A stretch of DNA of 64,000 bases from an uncultured Blautia sp. (lineage in GTDB: Bacteria; Bacillota; Clostridia; Lachnospirales; Lachnospiraceae). The stretch covers positions 1 to 64,000 of the forward strand of contig NZ_CAKRNY010000008.1 of assembly GCF_934371575.1 (NCBI RefSeq). The letters run 5' to 3'. The translations under genes and the position numbers were made by a program. The notes under the pieces were generated by a model. That model was not told the origin of the DNA. It did no database searches and saw only the letters and a program-made list of their open reading frames with translations. Shown here in pieces: positions 33,153 to 38,268 of this stretch (position 1 is its first letter; each line of letters starts with the position of its first letter).

Positions 33153-33220
33153 CTTTCTGTCGAAATGTCTCGAACGGTATTTGTTGACTTTGCTTGCTTT
33201 CTCCCCTATTCTGTAAATAC
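33153..33220 (+). promoter_or_regulatory. Promoter-operator cassette, copy 1
   Basis: -35 TTGACT (33184-33189), 17-bp spacer, -10 TATTCT (33207-33212). Upstream lies CTTTCTGTCGAAATGTCTCGAAC, with TCGA half-sites forming a short inverted repeat. The same arrangement recurs at 34321-34388. It drives the plus-strand gene at 33261. Confidence 0.7.
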
Positions 33221-33260
33221 AGGCACTGCCATGCCGAGTATTATGAAAGGAGCTAATTTT

Positions 33261-33581
33261 ATGGAATTAACAAACGAAACCTTAAAGGCGTTTAAAATCA
33301 TTTTCTGTGAATACAAACGCCGCTTGAAATCAGGTTTTACCAAGCCTGATTCCCTAAAATTTGAAAGCGAAGATATTTACCAACTCGACGCTTTCAAAAG
33401 CTGGGCGCAGCCAGATATTCGTTATGCCCTTAGCGAATTAAAAGCTGCTAAATACTTAAAGGCTGATGTTATTGGAAACATCAAAATCACTGAAGCCGGA
33501 CTTGCTTATATGCAAAACAGACCGCGAGAATTTTTCGAAGATCTTTCCAAACTATTCGACCTTGCAAGTATCTTTATCTGA
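33261..33581 (+). CDS. Small winged-helix-like protein under a dedicated promoter
   Basis: 106 residues from ATG at 33261, 6 nt after AAAGGAGC; the frame opens upstream at 33165, which is before the transcription start predicted from the cassette, so that longer form is rejected. The sequence 'DIYQLDAFKSWAQPDIRYALSELKAAKYLKADVIGNIKITEAGLAYM' has the helix-helix-wing pattern of a small winged-helix fold. It is transcribed against the early operon and overlaps the end of the opposite gene by 30 bp. Probably a regulator or moron; function unknown. Confidence 0.65.
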   Translation: MELTNETLKAFKIIFCEYKRRLKSGFTKPDSLKFESEDIYQLDAFKSWAQPDIRYALSELKAAKYLKADVIGNIKITEAGLAYMQNRPREFFEDLSKLFDLASIFI

Positions 33582-33830
33582 TCCTTTTTGACCAAACCAT
33601 GAATCATTTGTTGTATAGGATTCCTGTTTACACAGTTTTCCTTTATCAGAATAATTTGCGAAATGTATAGTCGTATCTACTTCGACTCTAATATCAAAGT
33701 CATCAGGTGTACAACTAATCAGGAATCCTGTACAACCATCGCCAAAATCTTCCCCATTGATTTTGAAAATCTTCTTTTCGGCATCCACCTCAATTGTTTT
33801 AAGTTCATGCGGTGTAAAGATTTTTCCCAT
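33552..33830 (-). CDS. Phage early protein of unknown function
   Basis: 92 residues, beta-rich with a Gly/Asp turn pattern (FKINGEDFGDGCTGFLISCTP; VEVDTTIHFANYSDKGKLCKQ). Starts ATG at 33830 after AAAAGGAGAACG. It converges with the plus-strand gene at 33261 and overlaps its last 30 bp. No named domain seen. Confidence 0.55.
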   Translation of the reverse strand: MGKIFTPHELKTIEVDAEKKIFKINGEDFGDGCTGFLISCTPDDFDIRVEVDTTIHFANYSDKGKLCKQESYTTNDSWFGQKGSDKDTCKVE

Positions 33831-33847
33831 TTTTCGTTCTCCTTTTG

Positions 33848-34027
33848 TCAGTTTAAAAATAATTTGTTCGTCTTCTGTCGACGTGTCCTTACTTCTGCAA
33901 AGGCTTGCTTTACGTCTTCATACGGATAATTTAAAGAAGTAATTTCTTTTTGTTGACTTCGAACTGCCATTTCGAGGTCAGCAATTCTTTTTTCTAACTC
34001 TTGAAATTTTCTTTTGGAAATCCACAC
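33848..34027 (-). CDS. Small coiled-coil phage protein
   Basis: 59 codons, GTG start at 34027 with AAAGGAG/GAGGAG upstream, stop TGA at 33848. The peptide begins WISKRKFQELEKRIADLEMA, a heptad-like coiled coil, and continues NYPYEDVKQAFAEVRTRR. Such short coiled-coil proteins are frequent in clostridial phage early regions. Function unknown. The start codon choice is moderate in strength. Confidence 0.55.
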   Translation of the reverse strand: MWISKRKFQELEKRIADLEMAVRSQQKEITSLNYPYEDVKQAFAEVRTRRQKTNKLFLN

Positions 34028-34094
34028 TTCTCCTCATCTCCTTTCCTGTTATACTGCTTTCTGGGTTTCAACTTCCATTGTGTCTCTGGCTCTC

Positions 34095-34189
34095 AGAAGC
34101 TCTGCATGGTGCTAGAATATAAATAGTACAACGCACACTGAGGCTGAGCTTCTGGCAGGTTAAAATAGGGAGAAATTTCTTATTTTAAC
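34095..34189. repeat. Inverted repeats in a degenerate mini-gene region
   Basis: Two perfect inverted repeats: GTTAAAATA/TATTTTAAC (34159-34167 with 34181-34189, 13-nt spacer) and AGAAGCTC/GAGCTTCT (34095-34102 with 34146-34153). The first overlaps the stop codon of the small gene at 34185-34307. May be an operator, a terminator remnant or an insertion scar. Confidence 0.4.
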
Positions 34190-34307
34190 TTGTACTAAAT
34201 CTTGACATAGGACCAGCATTGTTCTTCATAAGATTCAGGCTTACAATAGTCATCTGTTTCATATCCAGTACGATTGCTGTGATACGTTCTTTCTTTTCTT
34301 TGGTCAT
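34185..34307 (-). CDS. Short phage protein, possibly truncated
   Basis: 40 codons, ATG at 34307 after AAAGGCAGGTAGAAAAT. The helical start (MTKEKKERITAIVLDMKQMT) is of a type I associate with longer clostridial phage proteins. The frame stops within an AT-rich inverted repeat; after it, in another frame, 22 open codons (34158-34093, LPEAQPQCALYYLYSSTMQS) look like a plausible C-terminus. The gene may thus have been interrupted by the repeat. Confidence 0.4.
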   Translation of the reverse strand: MTKEKKERITAIVLDMKQMTIVSLNLMKNNAGPMSRFSTS

Positions 34308-34320
34308 ATTTTCTACCTGC

Positions 34321-34388
34321 CTTTCTGTCGAAAAAATTTCGAACTATGTTTCTTGACTTTCTTTTTGTTTTCCCCTATCCTGTAATTA
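34321..34388 (+). promoter_or_regulatory. Promoter-operator cassette, copy 2
   Basis: -35 TTGACT (34353-34358), 17-bp spacer, -10 TATCCT (34376-34381). Upstream CTGTCGAAAAAATTTCGAAC contains the perfect inverted repeat TCGAAA-AAA-TTTCGA. It shares the 5' CTTTCTGTCGAAA, the TTGACT, the CCCCTAT at the -10 and the CTGTAA start region with copy 1 at 33153. Confidence 0.75.
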
Positions 34389-34431
34389 CTTAGTAACAAT
34401 ACGCTTAAATATACAGAAAGGAGTTTTACTT

Positions 34432-35121
34432 ATGAATTTACATAAACTTATTAAGGCATCTCCTCTTTCCCCAGATTTTTCAGAAAAAGAATTTGAGATT
34501 GATCTACCAAGCAAATGCCCTTTATGCGATACTGCTTACGGAGAAATTCCCCTAAAAAATTATTACATTTCAAACTACTCCGAAGAATTTCTTTACTCTC
34601 TTTTCTTTTGTCCACACTGTCATCAGTGTTTTATTGTAAAATATTCTGTTTTTTCTGTTTCCTGTAATTTTCCAGATAATGGTGTTATTGATTCAATCTA
34701 TCCCAAGTCTTTACACACCACTGATTTTCCAGAACAGATAAAACAGCTATCTCCTCAATTTGTGAAAATTTACCATCAAGCCGAATTAGCAGAGACTGCC
34801 GGTCTCACAGAAATATGCGGCATAGGTTATCGTAAAGCCCTGGAGTTTCTCATAAAGGATTACGCCATTCATAAAAATCCTGATGCAGCTGAAGAAATAA
34901 AAAATAAACCGCTAGTCAAATGTATTGAACAATATATAACCGCTGATTCAATCACTACTCTTGCAAAGCGTTCCGCTTGGATCGGAAACGATGAAACTCA
35001 CTATGTCCGTAAACATGAAACACTTGATTTCACTGATATGAAATCTTTTATAGAAGCAGCTCAGTATTTCATTTCTATGGATCTTGTAGTTGAAAAAGCA
35101 GCTTCTATTTCTCCAAAGTAA
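34432..35121 (+). CDS. DUF4145-domain protein with N-terminal zinc ribbon, probable accessory (defence-type) gene
   Basis: 229 residues. N-terminal zinc ribbon with C29-x2-C32 and C60-x2-C63 (plus C66), then a helical DUF4145-like domain: 'KIYHQAELAETAGLTEICGIGYRKALEFLIKDYA' and later 'ITTLAKRSAWIGNDETHYVRKHE'. DUF4145 often accompanies restriction or abortive-infection genes. Start ATG at 34432 with AAAGGAG and a promoter cassette 50 bp upstream. It is on the plus strand, against its neighbours, with AT-rich composition, the signature of a moron. Converges with the gene at 35105 and overlaps it by 17 bp. Confidence 0.75.
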   Translation: MNLHKLIKASPLSPDFSEKEFEIDLPSKCPLCDTAYGEIPLKNYYISNYSEEFLYSLFFCPHCHQCFIVKYSVFSVSCNFPDNGVIDSIYPKSLHTTDFPEQIKQLSPQFVKIYHQAELAETAGLTEICGIGYRKALEFLIKDYAIHKNPDAAEEIKNKPLVKCIEQYITADSITTLAKRSAWIGNDETHYVRKHETLDFTDMKSFIEAAQYFISMDLVVEKAASISPK

Positions 35122-35395
35122 TTTCTCTGCTTCCAACATTAAAAGTAATTTCTAGTTCGAAGCATTTCAGCCGATTAATTGTTGCCTGTAGTTGATCGGC
35201 TTCTTTTTTTGCTTGGCTTATTAATTTTTCAAATTCTGGTAAATTTTTAACCTCAATATGAAGTGTACCAGTTGAAGGGCCAAGACCTTTTATGTAATAT
35301 CCTTCTATCTCTACCCATCTCCTTCCTTGGTTTGCTTTGTTTAGTTTTCTAAACTTTTTGAGTAAAAAAATATGCCTGCATTTCTGAAAAATCAA
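35105..35395 (-). CDS. Phage early protein of unknown function
   Basis: 96 residues from a TTG start at 35395 (no clear Shine-Dalgarno; overlap of 47 bp with the Cro-like gene). The recognisable part begins later, at 'VEIEGYYIKGLGPSTGTLHIEVKNLPEFEKLISQAKKEADQLQATI' with a coiled helix, followed by beta strands 'CFELEITFNVGSREITLEK'. An internal start may be the real one, but none with a good ribosome site was seen. Second gene of the early operon. Confidence 0.5.
   Translation of the reverse strand: MIFQKCRHIFLLKKFRKLNKANQGRRWVEIEGYYIKGLGPSTGTLHIEVKNLPEFEKLISQAKKEADQLQATINRLKCFELEITFNVGSREITLEK
35339..35354. promoter_or_regulatory. Repressor operator copy inside the early operon
   Basis: GTTTAG-TTTT-CTAAAC, a perfect 16-bp palindrome identical in half-sites to the operators at 35581. 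It lies just past the 3' end of the Cro-like gene, in the 5' part of the next gene. Confidence 0.65.
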
Positions 35396-35564
35396 TTTTC
35401 AATATTTCACAAGACTTGAAAATTTCATCTTGTGAAAACTCCAATTGATTGTTTAACCTCTGGCTTAATGACACTCTTCCTATGCCAAGTTTTTCTGCAA
35501 ACGCATCCTGAGTTCCGCAAACCTCTTTAATTTTTCCTCGAAGTTTATCGTATTTCCAGTTCAT
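35349..35564 (-). CDS. Cro-like regulator (DUF739 type helix-turn-helix)
   Basis: 71 residues. 'MNWKYDKLRGKIKEVCGTQDAFAEKLGIGRVSLSQRLNNQLEFSQDEIFK' is a compact XRE/Cro-type HTH (recognition helix around RVSLSQRLNN), ending in a short basic tail; I recall DUF739 proteins of this pattern as phage Cro homologues. GGAGGTGAAAAA precedes the ATG at 35564. It is the first gene of the minus-strand early operon, divergent from the CI-like gene, with a consensus promoter and operator between them: the lytic arm of the switch. Confidence 0.85.
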   Translation of the reverse strand: MNWKYDKLRGKIKEVCGTQDAFAEKLGIGRVSLSQRLNNQLEFSQDEIFKSCEILKIDFSEMQAYFFTQKV

Positions 35565-35580
35565 TTTTTCACCTCCATTC

Positions 35581-35712
35581 AGTTTAGTTTTCTAAACTAG
35601 TTATATAATATTCCTTCTTTCTAACTTTGTCAATACTATTTTTTAGCTTTCTAAACTTTTATATTATTTTCTTCATAATATTGTTGCGTTTTCTAAACAT
35701 TTGTGCTAATAT
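35581..35712. promoter_or_regulatory. Lysogeny switch: divergent promoters with three operators
   Basis: Minus-strand promoter: TTGACA (35628-35633), 17 bp, TATTAT (35605-35610), for the Cro-like gene. Plus-strand promoter: TTGCGT (35684-35689), 17 bp, TAATAT (35707-35712), for the CI-like gene. Operators: AGTTTAGTTTTCTAAACT (35581-35598, perfect palindrome at the minus start point), TTTTAGCTTTCTAAAC (35641-35656), and a half-degenerate GTTGCGTTTTCTAAAC (35683-35698) inside the plus promoter. Confidence 0.8.
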
Positions 35713-35736
35713 CCAATTATAAGGAGGTACCGCATA

Positions 35737-36216
35737 ATGAATACAACTTCAAAGAGAATTCAAGAAGGTATGGAATTAAGAGGACTTAAGCAAGCTGATC
35801 TCGTTGAGAGGACTGGAATTAGCAAGGGCGCGCTAAGTTCATATATTTCTGGACGATATGTTCCGAAGCAAAATAATACATTTTTGATTGCAAAAGCGCT
35901 GAATGTAAATGAAGCTTGGCTCATGGGTGCCGATGTTCCTATGGAAAGAATTGATACAACGGCAGAAAATCAGCCCCGTGATCAAAAAGAACTAAATGAA
36001 ATATATGTTCAGCTCTCATCCAATAATAGAGAAAGAGTCCTCACTTATTCCAAGAGCCTTCTTTCCACTCAACAATTAGATGATGAACTTGCTACTGCTA
36101 CTCTGTATCAACAGCCAACTACACTTGCAGCTCACCACGAAGGTACCGAATATACGGAAGACGAACTGAAAGAAATTGACCAGTTTAAGAAGATGGTAGA
36201 AAACAAAAGAAAATAA
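35737..36216 (+). CDS. CI-like repressor, XRE family
   Basis: 159 residues. N-terminal HTH_XRE (residues 1-60: 'SKRIQEGMELRGLKQADLVERTGISKGALSSYISGRYVPKQ'), followed by a helical linker; there is no LexA/CI S24 peptidase domain, so derepression would not be by RecA-driven self-cleavage. The tail has 'LATATLYQQPTTLAAHHEGTEYTEDELKEIDQFKKMVENKRK'. AAGGAGG precedes the ATG. The ImmA-type gene at 36609 downstream is a candidate for cleaving it, as in ICEBs1. It would bind the operators at 35581-35698. Confidence 0.85.
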   Translation: MNTTSKRIQEGMELRGLKQADLVERTGISKGALSSYISGRYVPKQNNTFLIAKALNVNEAWLMGADVPMERIDTTAENQPRDQKELNEIYVQLSSNNRERVLTYSKSLLSTQQLDDELATATLYQQPTTLAAHHEGTEYTEDELKEIDQFKKMVENKRK

Positions 36217-36323
36217 TTGGCAGATCTGCCAGAATGTACATTGACAATATAATATATTTACCCAGGGGACTGGGGGACGTGCTCTTTGCCTAATCCGGAC
36301 ACCTTACGGAGGAGGTGAAGTTT

Positions 36324-36407
36324 ATGAGCGATTATGAGACATTTATGATTATGTTGACTTTTGCTAATTTAATCGTAGCCATACTTACATATGCACATAA
36401 AAAATAG
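36324..36407 (+). CDS. Type I toxin, holin-like membrane peptide (Hol_Tox/TxpA type)
   Basis: 27 residues: charged start MSDYETF then a hydrophobic span (MIMLTFANLIVAILTYAHKK). This is the pattern of 'putative holin-like toxin' peptides of Firmicutes type I toxin-antitoxin loci (TxpA, BsrG relatives). GGAGGAGGTGAAG precedes the ATG. Its 3' end runs into the terminator that it shares with an antisense RNA on the opposite strand. Sits between the CI-like repressor and ImmA genes of the prophage. Likely killing by membrane depolarisation when the antisense RNA is lost. Confidence 0.7.
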   Translation: MSDYETFMIMLTFANLIVAILTYAHKK

Positions 36408-36444
36408 CCGTCCTAATCTTTGGCGAGATCAACGGCTATTTTTT
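36399..36444. terminator. Bidirectional terminator of toxin mRNA and antisense RNA
   Basis: AAAAAATAGCCGT (36399-36411) pairs perfectly with ACGGCTATTTTTT (36432-36444), giving a 13-bp stem with U-runs in both directions. It ends the toxin mRNA on the plus strand and the antisense RNA on the minus strand. Confidence 0.85.
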
Positions 36445-36500
36445 AGCTAACTATATTCGCTGGGTTGGGTGAAGTGCAGTCACCTTCCAGCTCCCTTGTT
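36399..36500 (-). ncRNA. Antisense RNA (antitoxin) of the type I toxin locus
   Basis: From its promoter (36507-36535) the predicted start is near 36500, and the terminator at 36399-36444 ends it, giving about 100 nt complementary to the 3' untranslated part and terminator of the toxin mRNA. This is the overlap geometry of TxpA/RatA and BsrG/SR4. The predicted sequence has no reading frame of note. Confidence 0.65.
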
Positions 36501-36506
36501 AAATAT

Positions 36507-36535
36507 ATTATATGTCACTCCGAAATATTTGTCAA
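36507..36535 (-). promoter_or_regulatory. Consensus promoter of the antisense RNA
   Basis: TTGACA (36530-36535), 17-bp spacer, TATAAT (36507-36512) on the minus strand, a perfect sigma-A consensus. A similar block, TTGACAATATAATATATTTA, occurs on the plus strand at 36241-36260 ahead of the toxin gene, so the locus is flanked by an inverted repeat of promoter-like sequence. Confidence 0.85.
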
Positions 36536-36608
36536 TTTTCTTTTTGGGAAGCAGCTGTACAGATTTTTGTACACGTATTGAGATATACTAGAGCGGGAGG
36601 TGTTTACA

Positions 36609-37103
36609 ATGAGCACATATGAGGAATTACAAGACCAGGCCTGCGCGGACGGTATAGACGTAATGGACTATGAATTTAATAGTCCAAACATAAAAGGCTT
36701 ATATTGTAACAGCACTGTAGCAATCAATAAGTCCATTTCAACCCAGGCAGAAAAGTCCTGTGTCCTGGCGGAGGAGCTTGGCCACCACTACACGACTGTT
36801 GGTGACATTATTGATCAGTCTGAGGTCAGCAATCGAAAACAGGAATACAGAGCCCGGCTCTTTGGTTACAACCTCAAGATCGGACTGATCGGAATCACCC
36901 ACGCTTATGAAGCTGGATGCCGAAGCTTATATGAAATGGCTGAATATCTGGATGCTACAGAAGAATATTTGAAAGAAGCTCTCGACTGTTATCATTCCAT
37001 ACATGGGGTTTATGCTACCTTGGATAATTACATAATCTTCTTTGAACCTACATTTACGGTAATGAAAGCAGTCAGCAAAATTGAAACCAGATATCCAGAA
37101 TGA
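36609..37103 (+). CDS. ImmA/IrrE-family protein, likely anti-repressor protease (atypical zinc motif)
   Basis: 164 residues from ATG at 36609, 8 nt after GGGAGG. ImmA-type pattern: 'GLYCNSTVAINKSISTQAEKSCVLAEELGHHYTT' and 'NRKQEYRARLFGYNLKIG', with the zinc region reading EELGHH, i.e. Glu where the first His of HExxH is normally found, with a second His behind it. Variants of this kind are frequent in phage ImmA-like proteins. In ICEBs1 ImmA cleaves the ImmR repressor; here the CI-like repressor upstream lacks a self-cleavage domain, so this is its natural partner. Whether it is catalytically active is not certain. Confidence 0.8.
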   Translation: MSTYEELQDQACADGIDVMDYEFNSPNIKGLYCNSTVAINKSISTQAEKSCVLAEELGHHYTTVGDIIDQSEVSNRKQEYRARLFGYNLKIGLIGITHAYEAGCRSLYEMAEYLDATEEYLKEALDCYHSIHGVYATLDNYIIFFEPTFTVMKAVSKIETRYPE

Positions 37104-37255
37104 CTGGATACCATAAAAGATTAATTGAATTATGTATCGACTCAACCCGCAACTATATATTGTGTTATCATTTTCTCAATCACTATATCTAGTTTTGCAA
37201 GCATTATATTATATACTTTTTCACAAAAAAGTCAAGAATTTTTTTGTAAAAACCA

Positions 37256-37284
37256 TTGACAATTTGAGAAAAAGATACTATGAT
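37256..37284 (+). promoter_or_regulatory. Promoter of the NYN gene leader RNA
   Basis: TTGACA (37256-37261), 17-bp spacer, TATGAT (37279-37284), with predicted start near 37291. The upstream 120 bp (37130-37250) are very AT-rich and contain a long imperfect inverted repeat (TTTTTCACAAAAAA...TTTTTTTGTAAAAA, 37219-37251). Nothing else is visible between 37104 and 37256. Confidence 0.8.
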
Positions 37285-37290
37285 GACTTT

Positions 37291-37373
37291 GTAATCAAAG
37301 ATTACATCGTTAATAATGCTCTAGGTTGTACGTCTCTCAGCATATGGGAATGACCGAACCCTAGGGCTTTTTT
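37291..37373 (+). ncRNA. Structured leader or small RNA upstream of the NYN nuclease gene
   Basis: About 83 nt between the promoter and a terminator. A perfect 5' hairpin TGTAATC-AAA-GATTACA (37290-37306) is followed by a long stem GCTCTAGG/CCTAGGGC (37318-37325 with 37360-37367) enclosing a TCTCA/TGGGA stem, then TTTTTT. The RBS and ATG of the NYN gene lie 15-25 nt beyond the terminator. Either a stand-alone RNA or an attenuator leader; no known riboswitch class recognised. Confidence 0.6.
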
Positions 37374-37395
37374 ATTTATAAAAGGAGAAGAACAC

Positions 37396-38088
37396 ATGCG
37401 AAATACTAATACAGGAACGCACTTAAAAACAGCAATACTCGTCGATGGCGGATTTTATAGGCGAAGAGCCCAGGCGGTCTTTGGTGATAAAACAGCTGAA
37501 GAACGTGCAATAGAATTAGCAGCTTATTGTAAACGTCATTTAAATTCTCACGGCGAAAACAATGATTTGTATCGAATTTTTTATTATGATTGTGCTCCAT
37601 CCAGTAAACGAATTTATCATCCTTTTCTAAAGCATCAAGTAGATCTTGGAAAATCAGATTTATATGAATGGACTACTTTTTTCTTAAATGAGTTAAAAAA
37701 GAAAAGAAAATTTGCCATTCGTCTGGGAAAACTTGCTGAAGAACAGGCGCACTATACAATTCGTCCGCAACTTGTAAAAAAACTATGCAATGGTTCTATT
37801 CAATTTTCCGATTTACAAGAAAGTGACTTTTGTTTACAAATTGATCAAAAGGGCGTAGACATGAAAATCGGTCTAGATATTGCATCCATGGCTTATAAAC
37901 GTCAAGTAGATCAAATTGTCCTTATTTCTGGCGATAGCGATTTTGTTTCAGCAGCTAAGCTGGCCCGCAGAGAAGGAATTGATTTCATCCTTGACCCATT
38001 AGGTGCTCCGATAAAGCCTGATCTCTTTGAACATATTGATGGATTAAGAACTTGCGACAAAGCATATACAACTCATACTCAAAAATAG
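37396..38088 (+). CDS. NYN-domain (PIN-like) ribonuclease, prophage accessory protein
   Basis: 230 residues. PIN/NYN hallmarks: AILVDGGFYRRRA with Asp17 near the N-terminus, acidic 'KGVDMKIGLD' (Asp156, Asp161) and 'LISGDSDFVSAAKLARREG' (SGDSDF 178-183). These acidic residues would bind magnesium for RNA cleavage. AAAGGAGAAG precedes the ATG. It lies between ImmA and the integrase gene, a hotspot for morons, and is AT-rich. A short terminated RNA is encoded directly upstream, suggesting regulation by, or pairing with, RNA. Role in host or phage RNA decay is inferred from the domain. Confidence 0.8.
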   Translation: MRNTNTGTHLKTAILVDGGFYRRRAQAVFGDKTAEERAIELAAYCKRHLNSHGENNDLYRIFYYDCAPSSKRIYHPFLKHQVDLGKSDLYEWTTFFLNELKKKRKFAIRLGKLAEEQAHYTIRPQLVKKLCNGSIQFSDLQESDFCLQIDQKGVDMKIGLDIASMAYKRQVDQIVLISGDSDFVSAAKLARREGIDFILDPLGAPIKPDLFEHIDGLRTCDKAYTTHTQK

Positions 38089-38094
38089 TACATA

Positions 38095-38185
38095 GAAAAA
38101 CCGCCCCGGTGTTACCAGCACCAGAGCGGTCAGCACATCCGAAGATGCACACAATTTTTCAGCAAAAATATTGTATCATCTTCGG
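38095..38185 (-). terminator. Minus-strand terminator followed by a second perfect hairpin, between NYN and integrase genes
   Basis: ACCGC/GCGGT with an inner GGTG/CACC stem (38100-38130) followed on the minus strand by TTTTT. Next to it CCGAAGATG/CATCTTCGG (38139-38147 with 38177-38185) forms a second stem enclosing ACAAT/ATTGT. Neither has a U-run on the plus strand, so transcription of NYN into the integrase is probably not stopped there. Confidence 0.55.
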
Positions 38186-38268
38186 GGCAGCCATGCAAGC
38201 GGAACCTTTGTTCGCGCTGGCTGTTATTTTTGTACTTATTTTTACATAATTATAATCGAGGTGATACC

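Noticed and set aside
36241-36260. Toxin promoter with TTGACA and TATAAT one base apart
   Set aside because: Spacing is impossible for a sigma-A promoter; likely only an inverted-repeat copy, so the real toxin promoter is not assigned.
1-38000. CRISPR array in the prophage or accessory region
   Set aside because: No series of equal direct repeats with unique spacers found; the 26-bp repeats at 24802 and 24838 number only two.
38240-38262. TATAAT directly before the integrase gene as its promoter
   Set aside because: The implied start point would lie within the ribosome site, and the -35 spacing would be 15 bp.
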